In this document: one piece after another, positions 22,525 through 33,200 of the stretch | Position numbering within the stretch: position 1 is the stretch's first letter | Layout of the letters: each line of letters starts with the position of its first letter | Assembly (NCBI GenBank): GCA_028283655.1 | Contig: JAPWKE010000003.1 | Span: 1,860,001 to 1,924,000 of the forward strand | Length of the DNA: 64,000 nucleotides | Direction of reading: 5' to 3' | Source of the DNA: Acidobacteriaceae bacterium | GTDB taxonomy: Bacteria > Acidobacteriota > Terriglobia > Terriglobales > Acidobacteriaceae | Program-made: the position numbers and the translations under genes | The notes under the pieces: model-generated | Database searches by the model: none | What the model saw: the letters and a program-made list of their open reading frames with translations, nothing else | What the model was told of the DNA's origin: nothing

Positions 22525-24555
22525 TTACTGTCTGGCTGCTCCATTGTTCTTCGCCAGTCGCACGCGCGCAGTCTCAAGTTTTTTGTGCACCTTCGCAACA
22601 TCGGCTGGGTCGGCTTCTGGAGCCAGCGAGCTTGCATAGAGCGCCAACGACTTCTCCCACGAAGCGACAGCCAGCTGCAACTTGCCGTTATGCGCTTCAA
22701 TCTCACCCAGGTGATCCATCACAGCCGCATCCGTAGGCGTGCGCTGTACGGCCTTGCGAGCATACTGCTCCGCCAGAGCATACTGCCCTTGCTTGAAGTA
22801 CGCCCAACCCAGCGAGTCGAGATAAGCCCCATTCTGCGGATCGAAGGCCACAGCCTTCTTCAGCATCTCTACCGCTTCGTCCAGCTTCATGCCGCGGTCT
22901 GCAAGCATGTAGCCGAGGTAGTTCTCGATGGCAGCACTGTTCGGATCGATCGCAAGTCCCTTGCGGAACTCCATCTCAGCCTGCTCAAAGAGCTTCTGGC
23001 GCTCAGCCACCGAGCCGCGATAGAAGTACACGAAGACCTTCTCTTCCGGCTTCTTTGCTGCGGCCTCCGCCTTATCCAGCGAAGCCTCCGCATCCTTCCA
23101 ACGCTTGGCACGAACGTTGATGTCCGCTTCCGTAAACCACGCATCGCGATCATCAGAAGGCTTGCCCGTCTCCTGGGCCTTGGCCAGCTTTAGCCCCTCG
23201 TCCACCTTGCCCGCATCAGCAAGCTGGCGAGCATAGGTGAGTTGCGCGCCATGGCTCTGCGGCATCGCCTTGGCTGCGTCCTCCGCAGCCTTCAAAGCAG
23301 CCTTCCAGTCATGCGCATCACGGTAAGCATCCACCGTCGCATCGGTTCCGCGAAGCTGATAGTCGCCGCCCAACGCGCTCATCTCTGCGTAGGCAGCAAC
23401 GGCGTCCGACGTCTTCCCCTGCTCGCGATATACGTTTGCGAGACGATCGAGAAAGAGCGCGCGGTTTGCACTATCGCCCTCGGAGTACTTGCCGTCAGTC
23501 GACGCAGATTGATCCAGCGCCTGACGCAGCACCTTGGCCGCTTCGTCCAGACGACCCATCGCGTCATAGACGAGACCTTCGTTGAACTGCAGCTCTAGAT
23601 TGTCCGAAACCTGCGCCTGCGCCTTCTTCAGTAGCGAAAGCGCCTCGTCGTACTTGCCTGCCTGGCGTGCAATCTCTGCCTGACGGATAAGCGCCTGCGG
23701 GTCTTGCGGGTCACCCTTCAGAATCTGCGAGTACAGCTTCGCCGCCTCGTCGTTGTCGCCAATCTGCAGCAGTGCCTGCGCGAGAGCTTTCTTCGCGTCG
23801 GCATTGTCTGGATCATCGGCAAGCACAGCCTTGTACGCGACGACGGCATCCTTGGGCTGCTTCAACTGATCGTAAAGACCAGCCAACGCAAAGTTCATCC
23901 GCTCGCTGCGATCATCAGGAGAGACGTCCGCAATCACCTTGGCAGCACGCTTCAAATCACCCTGCTCTGTGTAAAGGCGAGCGAGGCTGAGCGTAACGTC
24001 TTCCGAATCAGGCGAAAGCTTCTGTGCAATCTTCAGTTGCTCTTCTGCCTTCGCGCTGTCATGCGAAAGCCCGTACAGTTGGCCGAGCAGGAGGTGTGTC
24101 TCTACGCTATCCGGCTTGAGCTTCGCAATCGTCTCGTACTCCGCGATGGCAGCCTTCAGAATATCGCCTGACTGCGGGCCTTCCCCGTTGCCGAGCGAAC
24201 GCAGATAGGTGCGCCCCAGCAGCGTGTGCGCGTCCACATCCTCAGGATGGCGCTGTACCTGCGCCTTGGCCGCATCCACCGCCTCGCGGACACGACCGAG
24301 GTTGAAGTACAGATTGGCAATCCCATTCGACAACGTGCGCGAATCCGGATCAGCATCAAGCGCTAGCTTGTACTGCTCGATAGCCTGCGTCGCCAGGTCC
24401 TGACGGCCGCTCTGCAGAGCCTTATCTTCATACAGCTTGGCCAGGCCATAGTGGTAGTAGGACGAGGCGTGATCTGGCACTTTGGCGTCCTGCGCCAAAG
24501 CTGATGTCGAGACAGCAAAGCAAAGTACAAAAGCCGAACGGCGAAGAAGAGTCAT
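22525..24555 (-). CDS. Exported tetratricopeptide-repeat protein
   Basis: I start the gene at 24555 (MTLLRRSAFVLCF), giving 676 aa with a signal peptide ending near SALAQD. The rest is almost entirely TPR repeats of about 34 residues, seen as recurring A-x-Y-x-x-x-L-x-x-D/N-P patterns such as IEQYKLALDADPDSRTL, FRKGLAIDPNSAAIENYLG and LKKAVAFDPQNGAYLDSLG. TPR scaffolds mediate protein-protein contacts; here it would act in the periplasm or at the outer membrane. The gene lies between purH and dgt on the same strand. No specific partner is indicated. Confidence 0.88.
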   Translation of the reverse strand: MTLLRRSAFVLCFAVSTSALAQDAKVPDHASSYYHYGLAKLYEDKALQSGRQDLATQAIEQYKLALDADPDSRTLSNGIANLYFNLGRVREAVDAAKAQVQRHPEDVDAHTLLGRTYLRSLGNGEGPQSGDILKAAIAEYETIAKLKPDSVETHLLLGQLYGLSHDSAKAEEQLKIAQKLSPDSEDVTLSLARLYTEQGDLKRAAKVIADVSPDDRSERMNFALAGLYDQLKQPKDAVVAYKAVLADDPDNADAKKALAQALLQIGDNDEAAKLYSQILKGDPQDPQALIRQAEIARQAGKYDEALSLLKKAQAQVSDNLELQFNEGLVYDAMGRLDEAAKVLRQALDQSASTDGKYSEGDSANRALFLDRLANVYREQGKTSDAVAAYAEMSALGGDYQLRGTDATVDAYRDAHDWKAALKAAEDAAKAMPQSHGAQLTYARQLADAGKVDEGLKLAKAQETGKPSDDRDAWFTEADINVRAKRWKDAEASLDKAEAAAKKPEEKVFVYFYRGSVAERQKLFEQAEMEFRKGLAIDPNSAAIENYLGYMLADRGMKLDEAVEMLKKAVAFDPQNGAYLDSLGWAYFKQGQYALAEQYARKAVQRTPTDAAVMDHLGEIEAHNGKLQLAVASWEKSLALYASSLAPEADPADVAKVHKKLETARVRLAKNNGAARQ

Positions 24556-24652
24556 GCGCAAAGTCCTGAATGAAGCCGAGTTGCCAAACTGGGTAAGAAG
24601 CATCCTACTCGTTTTTAGACGCGCAATACGTCCGAATCGCTTCTCCCCCGTT

Positions 24653-26233
24653 TTAGCCGTGGCGGAAATGCCGAACGCCGGTAGAAACCATCGTCACGCC
24701 AAGCCGGTCAGCAGCCTCGACAACCTTGGCATCGTTCACCGATCCGCCGGGCTGAATAATCGCCGTCGCACCTGCAGCCACAATCGCTTCAAGCCCATCC
24801 GGGAACGGGAAGAACGCATCGCTTGCAGCCACGGTTCCAGCCAGCGGCAGCGCAGCCTTCACCGCGCCAAACTTGGCCGCGTCCACGCGGGACATCTGCC
24901 CTGCTCCCACGCCGACAGACTGGCCAAAGCCGTCCTGGATGCGTGCATAAACGATGGCGTTCGACTTCACGTGCTTGCAAACCTTCCACGCAAACAGCAA
25001 CGCGCGAACTTCTTCATCCGTCGGTTGACGAGCAGTCATCACCTTCAGGTCAGCCGCTTCGATGCGAATATGGTCATCGTCCTGCACCAGGTAGCCGCCG
25101 GAGATCTGCTTGAGTACCGTTCCCACCGGCTTCGGCTGAATGCGGAGCACGCGCAGATTCTTCTTCGCACTCAGAATCTGCAGAGCTTCAGCCGAAAACT
25201 CCGGTGCCACAATCGCCTCGACAAAAAGCTTGGCAATCTCGGTCGCAGCAGCAGCATCCACAGGGCGATTGATACCGATCACGCCACCAAAGGCCGAGAT
25301 AGGATCAGCTTCCAAAGCGCGCTGATAAGCCTCAAGCACCGTGGTTCCCTGCCCAACACCGCAAGGATTGGTGTGCTTGATGATCGCAACGGCAGTGTCC
25401 GCAAACTCGCTCGCAAGCGACCAGCAGGCGTCCAGATCGACAAGGTTGTTGTAGCTCAATTCCTTGCCCTGCAGCTTCTCCGCGTTCGCAATGCCCAGCC
25501 CGGAGCCATCGGTATAAACCGCAGCCCGCTGGTGCGGGTTCTCGCCGTAGCGCAGCGAGGCTTCTCGCTTCGCGATCACGCGCAACGTTTGCGGAAGCTC
25601 TTCCGCAGCCTCAGGGGCCTTCGTCTCAAGCGCCGCGCGACGTTCAAGTTCGGTCGCAATCGCCGCATCATAAGCAGCGGTCGTCGCAAACACCTTGCGA
25701 GCAAGCTGCCAGCGAGTCGCCAGGCTCAGCGAGCCGTTGTTCGCCTGCATCTCCTCGGTAAGCTTCGCGTAGTCGGCCACATCGGTCACAACGGCGACGT
25801 CTTCAAAGTTCTTCGCGCCAGAGCGCAGCATCGACGGACCACCGATGTCGATGTTTTCGATCAGCTCTTCCTGCGTCACACCAGGCTTGGCCGCAGTTTT
25901 CTCAAAGGCATAGAGGTTGACGACAACCATATCGATGGGGCCGATTCCGTGGGACTCCACGGCCGCAACGTGCGAAGCATCCGCACGGCGATGCAGCAAT
26001 CCACCATGGACAACAGGATGCAGCGTCTTCACGCGGCCATCCAGCATCTCCGGGAAACCCGTGAGATCGCTGATGTCCTTGACCGTAAGGCCAGCATCAC
26101 GAAGAGCCTTCGCGGTGCCGCCGGTCGAAACCAGTTCCGCTCCATACTCCGCCAAAGTGCGGGCAAACTCCACCAACCCGCTCTTATCCGTCACCGACAA
26201 CAATGCACGCTTGATCGTCTTAAGGTTGCTCAT
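24653..26233 (-). CDS. purH: Bifunctional AICAR transformylase/IMP cyclohydrolase
   Basis: The 526-aa product catalyses the last two steps of purine synthesis, formylation of AICAR and closure to IMP. The N-terminal MGS-like cyclohydrolase domain begins with IKRALLSVTDKSGLVEFA and contains STGGTAKALRDAG and PEMLDGRVKTLHP. The C-terminal transformylase carries YGENPHQ, KHTNPCGVG and the final TAIIQPGGSVND. I chose ATG at 26233 (MSNLKTIKRA); ATG at 26245 is an in-frame alternative. It is divergent from serS across about 80 bp that contains a GTCTGC/GCAGAC inverted repeat. Confidence 0.96.
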   Translation of the reverse strand: MSNLKTIKRALLSVTDKSGLVEFARTLAEYGAELVSTGGTAKALRDAGLTVKDISDLTGFPEMLDGRVKTLHPVVHGGLLHRRADASHVAAVESHGIGPIDMVVVNLYAFEKTAAKPGVTQEELIENIDIGGPSMLRSGAKNFEDVAVVTDVADYAKLTEEMQANNGSLSLATRWQLARKVFATTAAYDAAIATELERRAALETKAPEAAEELPQTLRVIAKREASLRYGENPHQRAAVYTDGSGLGIANAEKLQGKELSYNNLVDLDACWSLASEFADTAVAIIKHTNPCGVGQGTTVLEAYQRALEADPISAFGGVIGINRPVDAAAATEIAKLFVEAIVAPEFSAEALQILSAKKNLRVLRIQPKPVGTVLKQISGGYLVQDDDHIRIEAADLKVMTARQPTDEEVRALLFAWKVCKHVKSNAIVYARIQDGFGQSVGVGAGQMSRVDAAKFGAVKAALPLAGTVAASDAFFPFPDGLEAIVAAGATAIIQPGGSVNDAKVVEAADRLGVTMVSTGVRHFRHG

Positions 26234-26327
26234 TCCATAATCCATTCTAAGCGTCTGCCAGCAGACACGCGAGCGATCTTCGCACCGCAAGCGTACTTCC
26301 CCCGCAGGCGGCTAGAATAGAAGCCGT

Positions 26328-27662
26328 ATGCTCGATTTAGCCTTCGTACGCACGAACCTTGACTTCGTGCGGCAAAAACTCGCCCTCCGCGGCGCGGAAA
26401 CCGCTGCCCTGCTGGCCAACTTTGAGACGCTCGACGGCGAACGCCGCGCTGCGATCACCGAGGTCGAAACGCTCAAAGCCGAGCGCAACGCCCTTTCGCA
26501 GCAGTTCGGAAAGCTGAAGCGCGAAGGCGGCGACACCTCCGCGCTCACCGAGCGCATCGCCACGCTGAAGGCCTCGACCGAACAGCTTGAGCTGACCTCC
26601 ACCGCAGCCGACGAGGCCCTGCGCGCGCTGCTGCAAACCGTGCCCAACCTGCCGCAGGACGCCGTCCCCCACGGCTCCAGCGAAACGCACAACGTCGTGG
26701 TCAAGACCTGGGGCGAGCCCACCGTGCTGCCCGACGCCAAGCCTCACTGGGAGATCGGTGAAGCGCTCGGCATCCTCGACTTTGAGCGCGCGGCCAAAAT
26801 CTCCGGCGCACGCTTCGTCGTGCACTACGGCTCCGGCGCACGCCTCGAGCGCGCCCTCGCAAACTTCATGATCGACCTGCACACGCGCGAGCACGGCTAC
26901 GTCGAAGTGCTGCCGCCCAACATGGTCAACTCCAGGTCGCTCTTCGGCACCGGCCAGCTTCCCAAGTTCGCCGACGACCTCTTCCACTGCGACGACGAAG
27001 GCCCTTACGTCCCGGGCGAGCTAAAGGACTCCGACCACTGGCTGATCCCCACCGCCGAAGTGCCGGTCACCAACCTCTTCCGCGACGAAACCATCGACCT
27101 CAGCGACGGCAACATCAGCTTCTGCGCGTACACCCCGTGCTACCGCGCCGAGGCCGGCTCGCATGGCCGCGACGTGCGCGGCATGATTCGCCAACACCAG
27201 TTCCAGAAGGTCGAACTCGTCAAGTTCACCACGCCCGAGACCAGCGAAGCCGAGCACGAAGCCTTGACCTCTCACGCCGAAGCCGTGCTCGAAAAACTCG
27301 GCCTGCCCTACCGTCGTATGCTGCTCTGCACCGGCGACATGGGCTTCTCCAGCTCCAAGACCTACGACCTCGAAGTGTGGCTCCCGGGGCAGCAGACCTA
27401 CCGCGAAATCAGCTCCTGCTCAAGCTTTGAAAGCTTCCAGTCGCGCCGCGCGAACATCCGCTTCAAGCCTGCAGGCGCGGCAAAGAGCGAGTACGTTCAC
27501 ACACTCAACGGCTCCGGTCTCGCCGTTGGCCGCACCTACCTCGCGGTACTCGAAAACTACCAGCAACCGGACGGCAGCGTCCGTGTGCCGGAGGCTCTCG
27601 TACCGTACATGGGCGGCGAAACGGTCATCGCACCACAACGCTTCGGAAAGGCGGTCCGCTAA
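26328..27662 (+). CDS. serS: Seryl-tRNA synthetase
   Basis: The 444-aa class II synthetase charges tRNA-Ser. It has the N-terminal antiparallel coiled-coil arm (about 1-110, rich in Glu/Lys/Leu), motif 2 with CYRAEAGSHGRDVRGMIRQH followed by QFQKVELVKF, and motif 3 GSGLAVGRTYLAVLENYQ. Length is normal. Its stop shares one base with the start of the next gene (TAATG), so the two are translationally coupled. Confidence 0.97.
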   Translation: MLDLAFVRTNLDFVRQKLALRGAETAALLANFETLDGERRAAITEVETLKAERNALSQQFGKLKREGGDTSALTERIATLKASTEQLELTSTAADEALRALLQTVPNLPQDAVPHGSSETHNVVVKTWGEPTVLPDAKPHWEIGEALGILDFERAAKISGARFVVHYGSGARLERALANFMIDLHTREHGYVEVLPPNMVNSRSLFGTGQLPKFADDLFHCDDEGPYVPGELKDSDHWLIPTAEVPVTNLFRDETIDLSDGNISFCAYTPCYRAEAGSHGRDVRGMIRQHQFQKVELVKFTTPETSEAEHEALTSHAEAVLEKLGLPYRRMLLCTGDMGFSSSKTYDLEVWLPGQQTYREISSCSSFESFQSRRANIRFKPAGAAKSEYVHTLNGSGLAVGRTYLAVLENYQQPDGSVRVPEALVPYMGGETVIAPQRFGKAVR

Positions 27663-28036
27663 TGTTTCGCCTGCTCCGCAACTACTTCTGGTGGACGTAC
27701 GAACGCGGCTCCCTGCACTACGACGTGATGGTCACGGTCATCCTGGCGTTCCTCTTCATCGCACCCCATTACATTGACTTCCGCGACAAACCCGCTCCCC
27801 CCGTGGTGCTCGGCCCCCGCGAAGTCAAGGTCACCGGCGCCCGGGATAACGACAATTTCATGGTCTTCGAAGTGCGCGCTGCCGATCTGGAAGACGCAAA
27901 CACGGACCAGGAACGCGTCGAGGCCATGCAGCACATCATCCTGCCCATCGCCGGTCCGGTACACGTACAACGGGTCTCCGCCGTGCTGGACACTCACGGC
28001 AAAACCGTCGCCTGGGACGCAACCGTCTCTCGCTAA
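27662..28036 (+). CDS. Conserved membrane-anchored protein of unknown function
   Basis: The 124-aa product has an aromatic N-terminus (RLLRNYFWWTYERG), one membrane helix (about 23-38, VMVTVILAFLFIAPHY) and a soluble domain with VVLGPREVKVTG, FEVRAADLED and HIILPIAGPVHVQRV. It starts inside the serS stop codon and precedes a LolA-like gene by 76 bp, suggesting an operon. No family is recognised. A periplasmic role linked to the LolA-like partner is possible but unproven. Confidence 0.75.
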   Translation: MFRLLRNYFWWTYERGSLHYDVMVTVILAFLFIAPHYIDFRDKPAPPVVLGPREVKVTGARDNDNFMVFEVRAADLEDANTDQERVEAMQHIILPIAGPVHVQRVSAVLDTHGKTVAWDATVSR

Positions 28037-28112
28037 CGTTGGCCTGTAACAACTCCACTTCGACCAAACGCGTCTCTATTACGACGGGCCGTTCTGCGCC
28101 CATGAGGATCGC

Positions 28113-28796
28113 ATGAAGAAACTCGCTCTCTCCGTTCTCTTCGCTTCCGCTCTGACGGCCAGCGCACAATCGCCTCAGCTCAAGCCAGTCATCGACAAGC
28201 TGAACGTCGCCAGCGCAAAGTTTTCCAACGCAGAAGCGGACGTGGCCTACGACAACTACGTTCGCGTCGTACGTGACCACACCAAACAGACCGGCAAGAT
28301 CTTCGTTGAGCGCCACGGCAAAAAGACCTCCATGGGAGCCATCTTCTTCGATCCCGGCAACTCGCAGCCTTCCAAGAAGATCAGCTACGACGGCGGCACA
28401 CTGCAACTTTTCACCCCCGGTACCAACCAGGAGGATGTCTTCAGCGCAGGCAAGAACCAGGCCAGCTATGAAGGCTTTCTAACGCTTGGCTTCGGCGGCT
28501 CCGGCACCGATCTCGAGAAGGCCTGGAGCATCACCGACATGGGCACCGAACAGGTCAACGGCGTGAAAGCAGAGAAGCTCGACCTCGTCGCAAAGGACGC
28601 ATCCGTGAAGAACAACTTCACGCACGTTACGCTCTGGCTGGACCTTGATCGCGGACTTTCCGTGCGCCAGATCTTCTACCAGCCCAACGGCGACACCCGC
28701 ACAGCCGATTACACAAACTTCCGCTACAACCAGAAGTCAATCAATCGGAAGCCCTACGAAATCCCCACCAAGAACGTGCAGCGAACCAACCATTAA
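28113..28796 (+). CDS. LolA-like outer-membrane lipoprotein carrier/sorting protein
   Basis: The 227-aa protein has a signal peptide (KKLALSVLFASALTASAQ) and a LolA-like beta-rich domain with the pattern AKFSNAEADVAYDNYVRVV, GKIFVERHGK, YDGGTLQLFTPGTNQ, GSGTDLEKAWSI, VWLDL-like TLWLDLDRGLSVRQIFYQPNGD and TDYTNFRYN-like TADYTNFRYNQ. LolA carries lipoproteins across the periplasm; this group may instead act on other lipids. It is followed by a strong terminator that lies inside the end of the convergent gene. Confidence 0.8.
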   Translation: MKKLALSVLFASALTASAQSPQLKPVIDKLNVASAKFSNAEADVAYDNYVRVVRDHTKQTGKIFVERHGKKTSMGAIFFDPGNSQPSKKISYDGGTLQLFTPGTNQEDVFSAGKNQASYEGFLTLGFGGSGTDLEKAWSITDMGTEQVNGVKAEKLDLVAKDASVKNNFTHVTLWLDLDRGLSVRQIFYQPNGDTRTADYTNFRYNQKSINRKPYEIPTKNVQRTNH

Positions 28797-28801
28797 TCGT
28801 T

Positions 28802-30181
28802 TCAATCAGCCTTCGAAAACGTCGCTGCCGACTCCGGCAGCGACGTTTTTCTTTGCGCCAGCGCCACCCCAGCCAGCAGCAGAACCACCGGCAGACACTC
28901 CACGGTGTAACGCTGTTCGGAGTTATCGATCGTCAGCAAGAGTACCGTGCGCAGCGCAACAAACATCACGCCCGCAAGCGGCAACGGCTCACGCCACCAC
29001 TTCGGCCAACGCCGCAACCCCACCAGCGCCAGCAGCAGCAGTGAAAGGTTCAGAGCAGCATAAAGAGCGCAAACTATCGACGCCCCGGGATGCTCCCGCC
29101 AGCGCCACCACGCAAGCGGCAGCCGGAAGAACTCCGTTCGCGGCCTCAGCCACATATCGGCCACACGCCCCACCGGCATCAGCACATACGTCCGCAGCGG
29201 ATGCCTTGCAGCACGCTCTGCCGCAATCTCTGCAAAGATCGCGTCCACCGGCCGAGTCGCCGACTGCTGCCGGTTGTACAACTCGTACGCATGAGCCGTC
29301 TTCGCTCGTTCCGCAGGTGTATCCATCGCGCGATCAGGCAGATCACTCAGCCTGATCACCCCGCCGTCCCACATCCAGTAGGTGTTGACCGTCGACCAAT
29401 ACTCCACCGCCCACGTGCGATACCAGCGGTTGAACCCCGGAGCCACATACTCGCCCGGATCGTTCGCATACTTCGGTGCCAGCGGTTGAATCACACGGAA
29501 GACCCGCCAGTTGCGCACAGCCCAGCCAGCCAGCGGCAGCGACACCATTCCGCAAACCAGAAGCACCGGCATCACCGCCCGCCGCCTGGCGAAAACAATC
29601 ATCGCCAGCACACAAACCATCGCCAGCAACCCACGATCAGGCCGTAGCAGCACGGCAAACAGTGACGCAGCCCCCATCGCAACGGCCCAGCGAGCCTTGC
29701 GGTCCCCCTGCCAGCGCTGCAACGCCACAAGGGCCACCACGAGGCAAACCATCGCCAGACTTTCCGTCAGCGCCAGCGCGTCATACTCTGCCGTAAAGGG
29801 ACACAGACAAGCCAGCCAAAGCACCGCCAGCCCCACCCGCTCACCCAGCGACCGGGCTGCAGCCCTCGCCAGCGCCCAGCAGGCAGCCAGAGCCAGAACG
29901 ATCTGCACCCACACCGCAGCCGAATATCGCCCTTCGCCAAAGAGGTTGAAGCACAACCCAAGAAACAGCGGATACCCCGGCAGCCGAATCATCGTCGACC
30001 GAACGCGCATCCCCTCCGTAAGCCCGTAGATATGGTGGTCCAGCATGTTGCGGGCCAAGTCACCATAGACCAGCGTGTCGCCGTCAAAGCGAGGATGATG
30101 CACAGCAAAAATCGCGCGCAGGGCCAACCCGCAGGCGATTGCCAGCCACCACCAGCCACTCTGCCGACTCCATGAACGCAT
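28802..30181 (-). CDS. GT39/ArnT-like membrane glycosyltransferase
   Basis: The 459-aa polytopic protein resembles dolichyl-phosphate-mannose mannosyltransferases and ArnT. The first periplasmic loop carries acidic residues in HHPRFDGDTLVYGDLARNML, where catalytic Asp residues are expected, and many membrane segments follow. Such enzymes move a sugar from a polyprenyl-phosphate donor to lipid or protein acceptors on the outer face. The C-terminal codons coincide with the terminator of the convergent LolA-like gene. It is divergent from the large fusion gene at 30250. The acceptor is unknown. Confidence 0.82.
   Translation of the reverse strand: MRSWSRQSGWWWLAIACGLALRAIFAVHHPRFDGDTLVYGDLARNMLDHHIYGLTEGMRVRSTMIRLPGYPLFLGLCFNLFGEGRYSAAVWVQIVLALAACWALARAAARSLGERVGLAVLWLACLCPFTAEYDALALTESLAMVCLVVALVALQRWQGDRKARWAVAMGAASLFAVLLRPDRGLLAMVCVLAMIVFARRRAVMPVLLVCGMVSLPLAGWAVRNWRVFRVIQPLAPKYANDPGEYVAPGFNRWYRTWAVEYWSTVNTYWMWDGGVIRLSDLPDRAMDTPAERAKTAHAYELYNRQQSATRPVDAIFAEIAAERAARHPLRTYVLMPVGRVADMWLRPRTEFFRLPLAWWRWREHPGASIVCALYAALNLSLLLLALVGLRRWPKWWREPLPLAGVMFVALRTVLLLTIDNSEQRYTVECLPVVLLLAGVALAQRKTSLPESAATFSKAD
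28816..28850 (+). terminator. Intrinsic terminator of the serS cluster, inside the convergent gene
   Basis: AAAACGTCGCTGCCG (28816-28830) pairs with CGGCAGCGACGTTTT (28835-28849) around ACTC, followed by T and CTTT. It lies 20 bp after the LolA-like stop and within the last codons of the minus-strand glycosyltransferase. Confidence 0.85.
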
Positions 30182-30249
30182 GTCCCTGCATCATACTGCT
30201 CAGTCGCAGATAAAATAGCCTCCGGAGCCCTTGAACCCAAACCTGCCGC

Positions 30250-33200
30250 ATGAGCAAACCTGTCTTCTACGACCCACAACGTAAGCGCTGGAAGCGTCTT
30301 CGCCGCATTTTCGATTCGCTTGCCTTGTTTGGCGCCGTCGTCGGCGTTCTGTTTGTTATAGGACTGGTGCGCATGAAGCCCATGCGCGGTCTCGATCTGC
30401 GCTCCACCACCAAGCGCTATCGCGCCTTGTCGCACCCACCCGAAGTAGAAAAGCGCTCCAAGGAAAAGCTCAACCGCTCCGCTCATCGCCACTCCGAGCT
30501 CATGCCCTCCGACGTCGTGATGAACCAGGGCGAAGGCCTGCGTGCGGCCTTCTATACCGACGTGGACCCCGCCGCAATTGCGTCGCTGAAGCAGCACGTC
30601 AAGCAGATCGACCTTCTCTTCCCCGAGTGGCTGCACGTCATCACGCCCGACGGCTCGCTGACCGCCTACTCCTCTTCCAACACGCCCTTCCCTGTCATCG
30701 ACAAGGCAGGCGTGCATGGTGTCGACCGCGAAAACCGCGTCGTGCGTGCGCTGCAGTCTGCCCACGAAGACACCGAAATCTTTCCGCTGGTCAATAACTA
30801 CTCGCCAACTGAAGGCGTCTTCGAGCCCACCATCGGGCCCTTCCTGCTCAGCGCCGAGGCACGCACTCACTTCCAGCAGCAGGCTGACCAGTTTCTCGCC
30901 GCGAACACCCGTTATCGCGGCCTTACCTTCGACTTCCAGGCCATCCCTCCCGAAGCACAATCAGGCTTCCGCACGCTCGTCGCGGCCATCTACGACGACC
31001 TCCACGCCCGCAACCTCCGGCTCTACATCACCGTCCCTGTTGGCGACGCGAACTACGACTACTCCTTCCTCGCCGACCACTCCGACGGCCTTGTGCTGAT
31101 GAACTACGACCAGCACCAGAGTGGAACGATGCCCGGCCCCGTGGCGGGGCAGGACTGGTTCGAAAAGAACCTCATTGAGATCCTGAAGACCGTTCCGCGC
31201 GAAAAGCTTATCTGCTCCATCGGCAACTACGGCTACGACTGGACGACCGCGCTTCCGCAGCCGTCAGCGAAACCCAGCCGTCACTCCCCGAAGGCCGCCC
31301 CGGCCTCTGCGCCACAGAACACAGACAGCATCCTCTCGTCGACCAACCTCTCCACCCAGGAAGCCTGGGCCGCCGCCAATGATGCCGGCGCAAAGATCGA
31401 ACTCGACGACCCCTCGCTGAACCCGCACTTCGCCTACGACGATGACGACGCCCACGTCCGTCATGAGGTCTGGTTCCTCGACGCCGTCACCGCTCTGAAC
31501 GAGATGCGCGTCGCCCGAGCCCTCGGCCTGCAGACCTTCGCCCTCTGGCGTCTCGGCACCGAGGATGACTCCATCTGGAAGGTCTGGGACAACCCGCTCA
31601 AAACCGACCCGGCCAAGGCCCTTGCCACCGTCAACCCAGGCTGGGACGTCAACACCGAAGGCGACGGAGACATCCTCCGCGTCACAGGCCTGCCGCAGGT
31701 CGGCCACCGCACACTCTCCGTGGACGTCGATCCGACGATTCCGAATCAATATCTCTCCATCGTCAACGAAACGATGGACTCCTATCCCCTGCCCTACACG
31801 CTCACGCAGTACGGCTACCATCCGAAGAAAGTGGCCATCACCTTTGACGATGGCCCTGATCCAACCTGGACGCCAAAGATCCTCGACATCCTGAAGAAGA
31901 AGGACGTAAAAGCCACCTTCCTCATGATCGGCGAAGAGGCCGAAGACAACGTCAGCGTGATGCAACGCGTCTACCGCGAAGGTCACGAGATCGGCAACCA
32001 CACCTTCACGCATCCGGACATCTCGGAGGTTTCGCCGCGCAGCGTCACGCTGCAGATAGACCTCACTGAGCGCCTCTTCCGCTCCAAACTCGGCGTGTCG
32101 CCGGTTTACTTCCGTCCGCCATACTCCATCGATCAGGAGCCAGACACCAACGACCAGGCCGCACCGATCGAGGCCATCCAGTCGATGGGCTACGTCATTC
32201 TCGGCAACAAGATCGACACCAACGACTGGGACGAGCACCCGCGCAAGACACCCAACGAGATCGTCGCAAGCGTCTTCGATCAGATCAAGGAATCGCAGAC
32301 CAAGACGTGGATGAAGGGCTCCATCATCCTCATGCACGACGGCGGCGGCGATCGTTCCGCTACCGTTGCGGCGCTCCCCGTCCTCATCGACGCACTGCGC
32401 GCCCACGGCTACGAAATCGTTCCCGTTCATGACCTGATTGGCAAAACGCGTGACGAAGTCATGCCTCCGCTCACAACGCGGCGCGAACGCTTCTCCGCAG
32501 CAGCCGACTCCATCACCTTCTTCTTCATCTCGTTCTTCAACCACTTCGTCATCTACGTCTTCTTCATCGGCGACGTGCTGATGACCGCGCGTCTCATCAT
32601 CATCGGGATCTGCGCGCTCATCGACCGCCTCCGCAAGCGCAAGGACTTCTCCACGCCCGACTATCAACCGCGCGTCGCAGTCCTGATCCCTGCCTACAAC
32701 GAAGAGACCGTCATCGCGCGCACCGTCCGCTCGGTGCTGATGTCGAACTACAAGAACCTCCGCATCGTTGTCATCGACGACGGCTCCAAGGACACTACCG
32801 CAGAGGTCGTTCGCAACACCTACGCGAAGGAGATCGCCGACGGGCGCGTCGAGGTCATGGTGAAGCCCAACGGCGGCAAGGCCGAAGCGCTCAACTACGC
32901 CCTCGAACACATCCACGAAGAGATCTACATCGGTATCGACGCCGACGGCGTTATCGCCCACGACGCCATCAGCCGTCTCGTTTGCCACTTCGCCAACCCG
33001 CACATTGGGGCCGTCGCAGGCAACGCAAAGGTCGGCAACCGCGTAAACCTGTGGACCCGCTGGCAGGCGCTCGAGTACATCACCTCGCAGAACTTCGAAC
33101 GCCGCGCGCTCGATCTCTTCGACGTCGTGATGGTCGTCCCCGGCGCCATCGGCGCCTGGCGCACAGCAGCCGTAAAGGCTGGCGGCGCCTACGCTCCCGA

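Noticed and set aside
26253..26266. GTCTGC/GCAGAC inverted repeat upstream of purH as a riboswitch
   Set aside because: Only a 6-bp stem with a 2-nt loop; no purine aptamer elements are visible.
24482..26320. 612-codon plus-strand frame over purH
   Set aside because: Arg/His/Leu-rich shadow; purH motifs are unambiguous on the minus strand.
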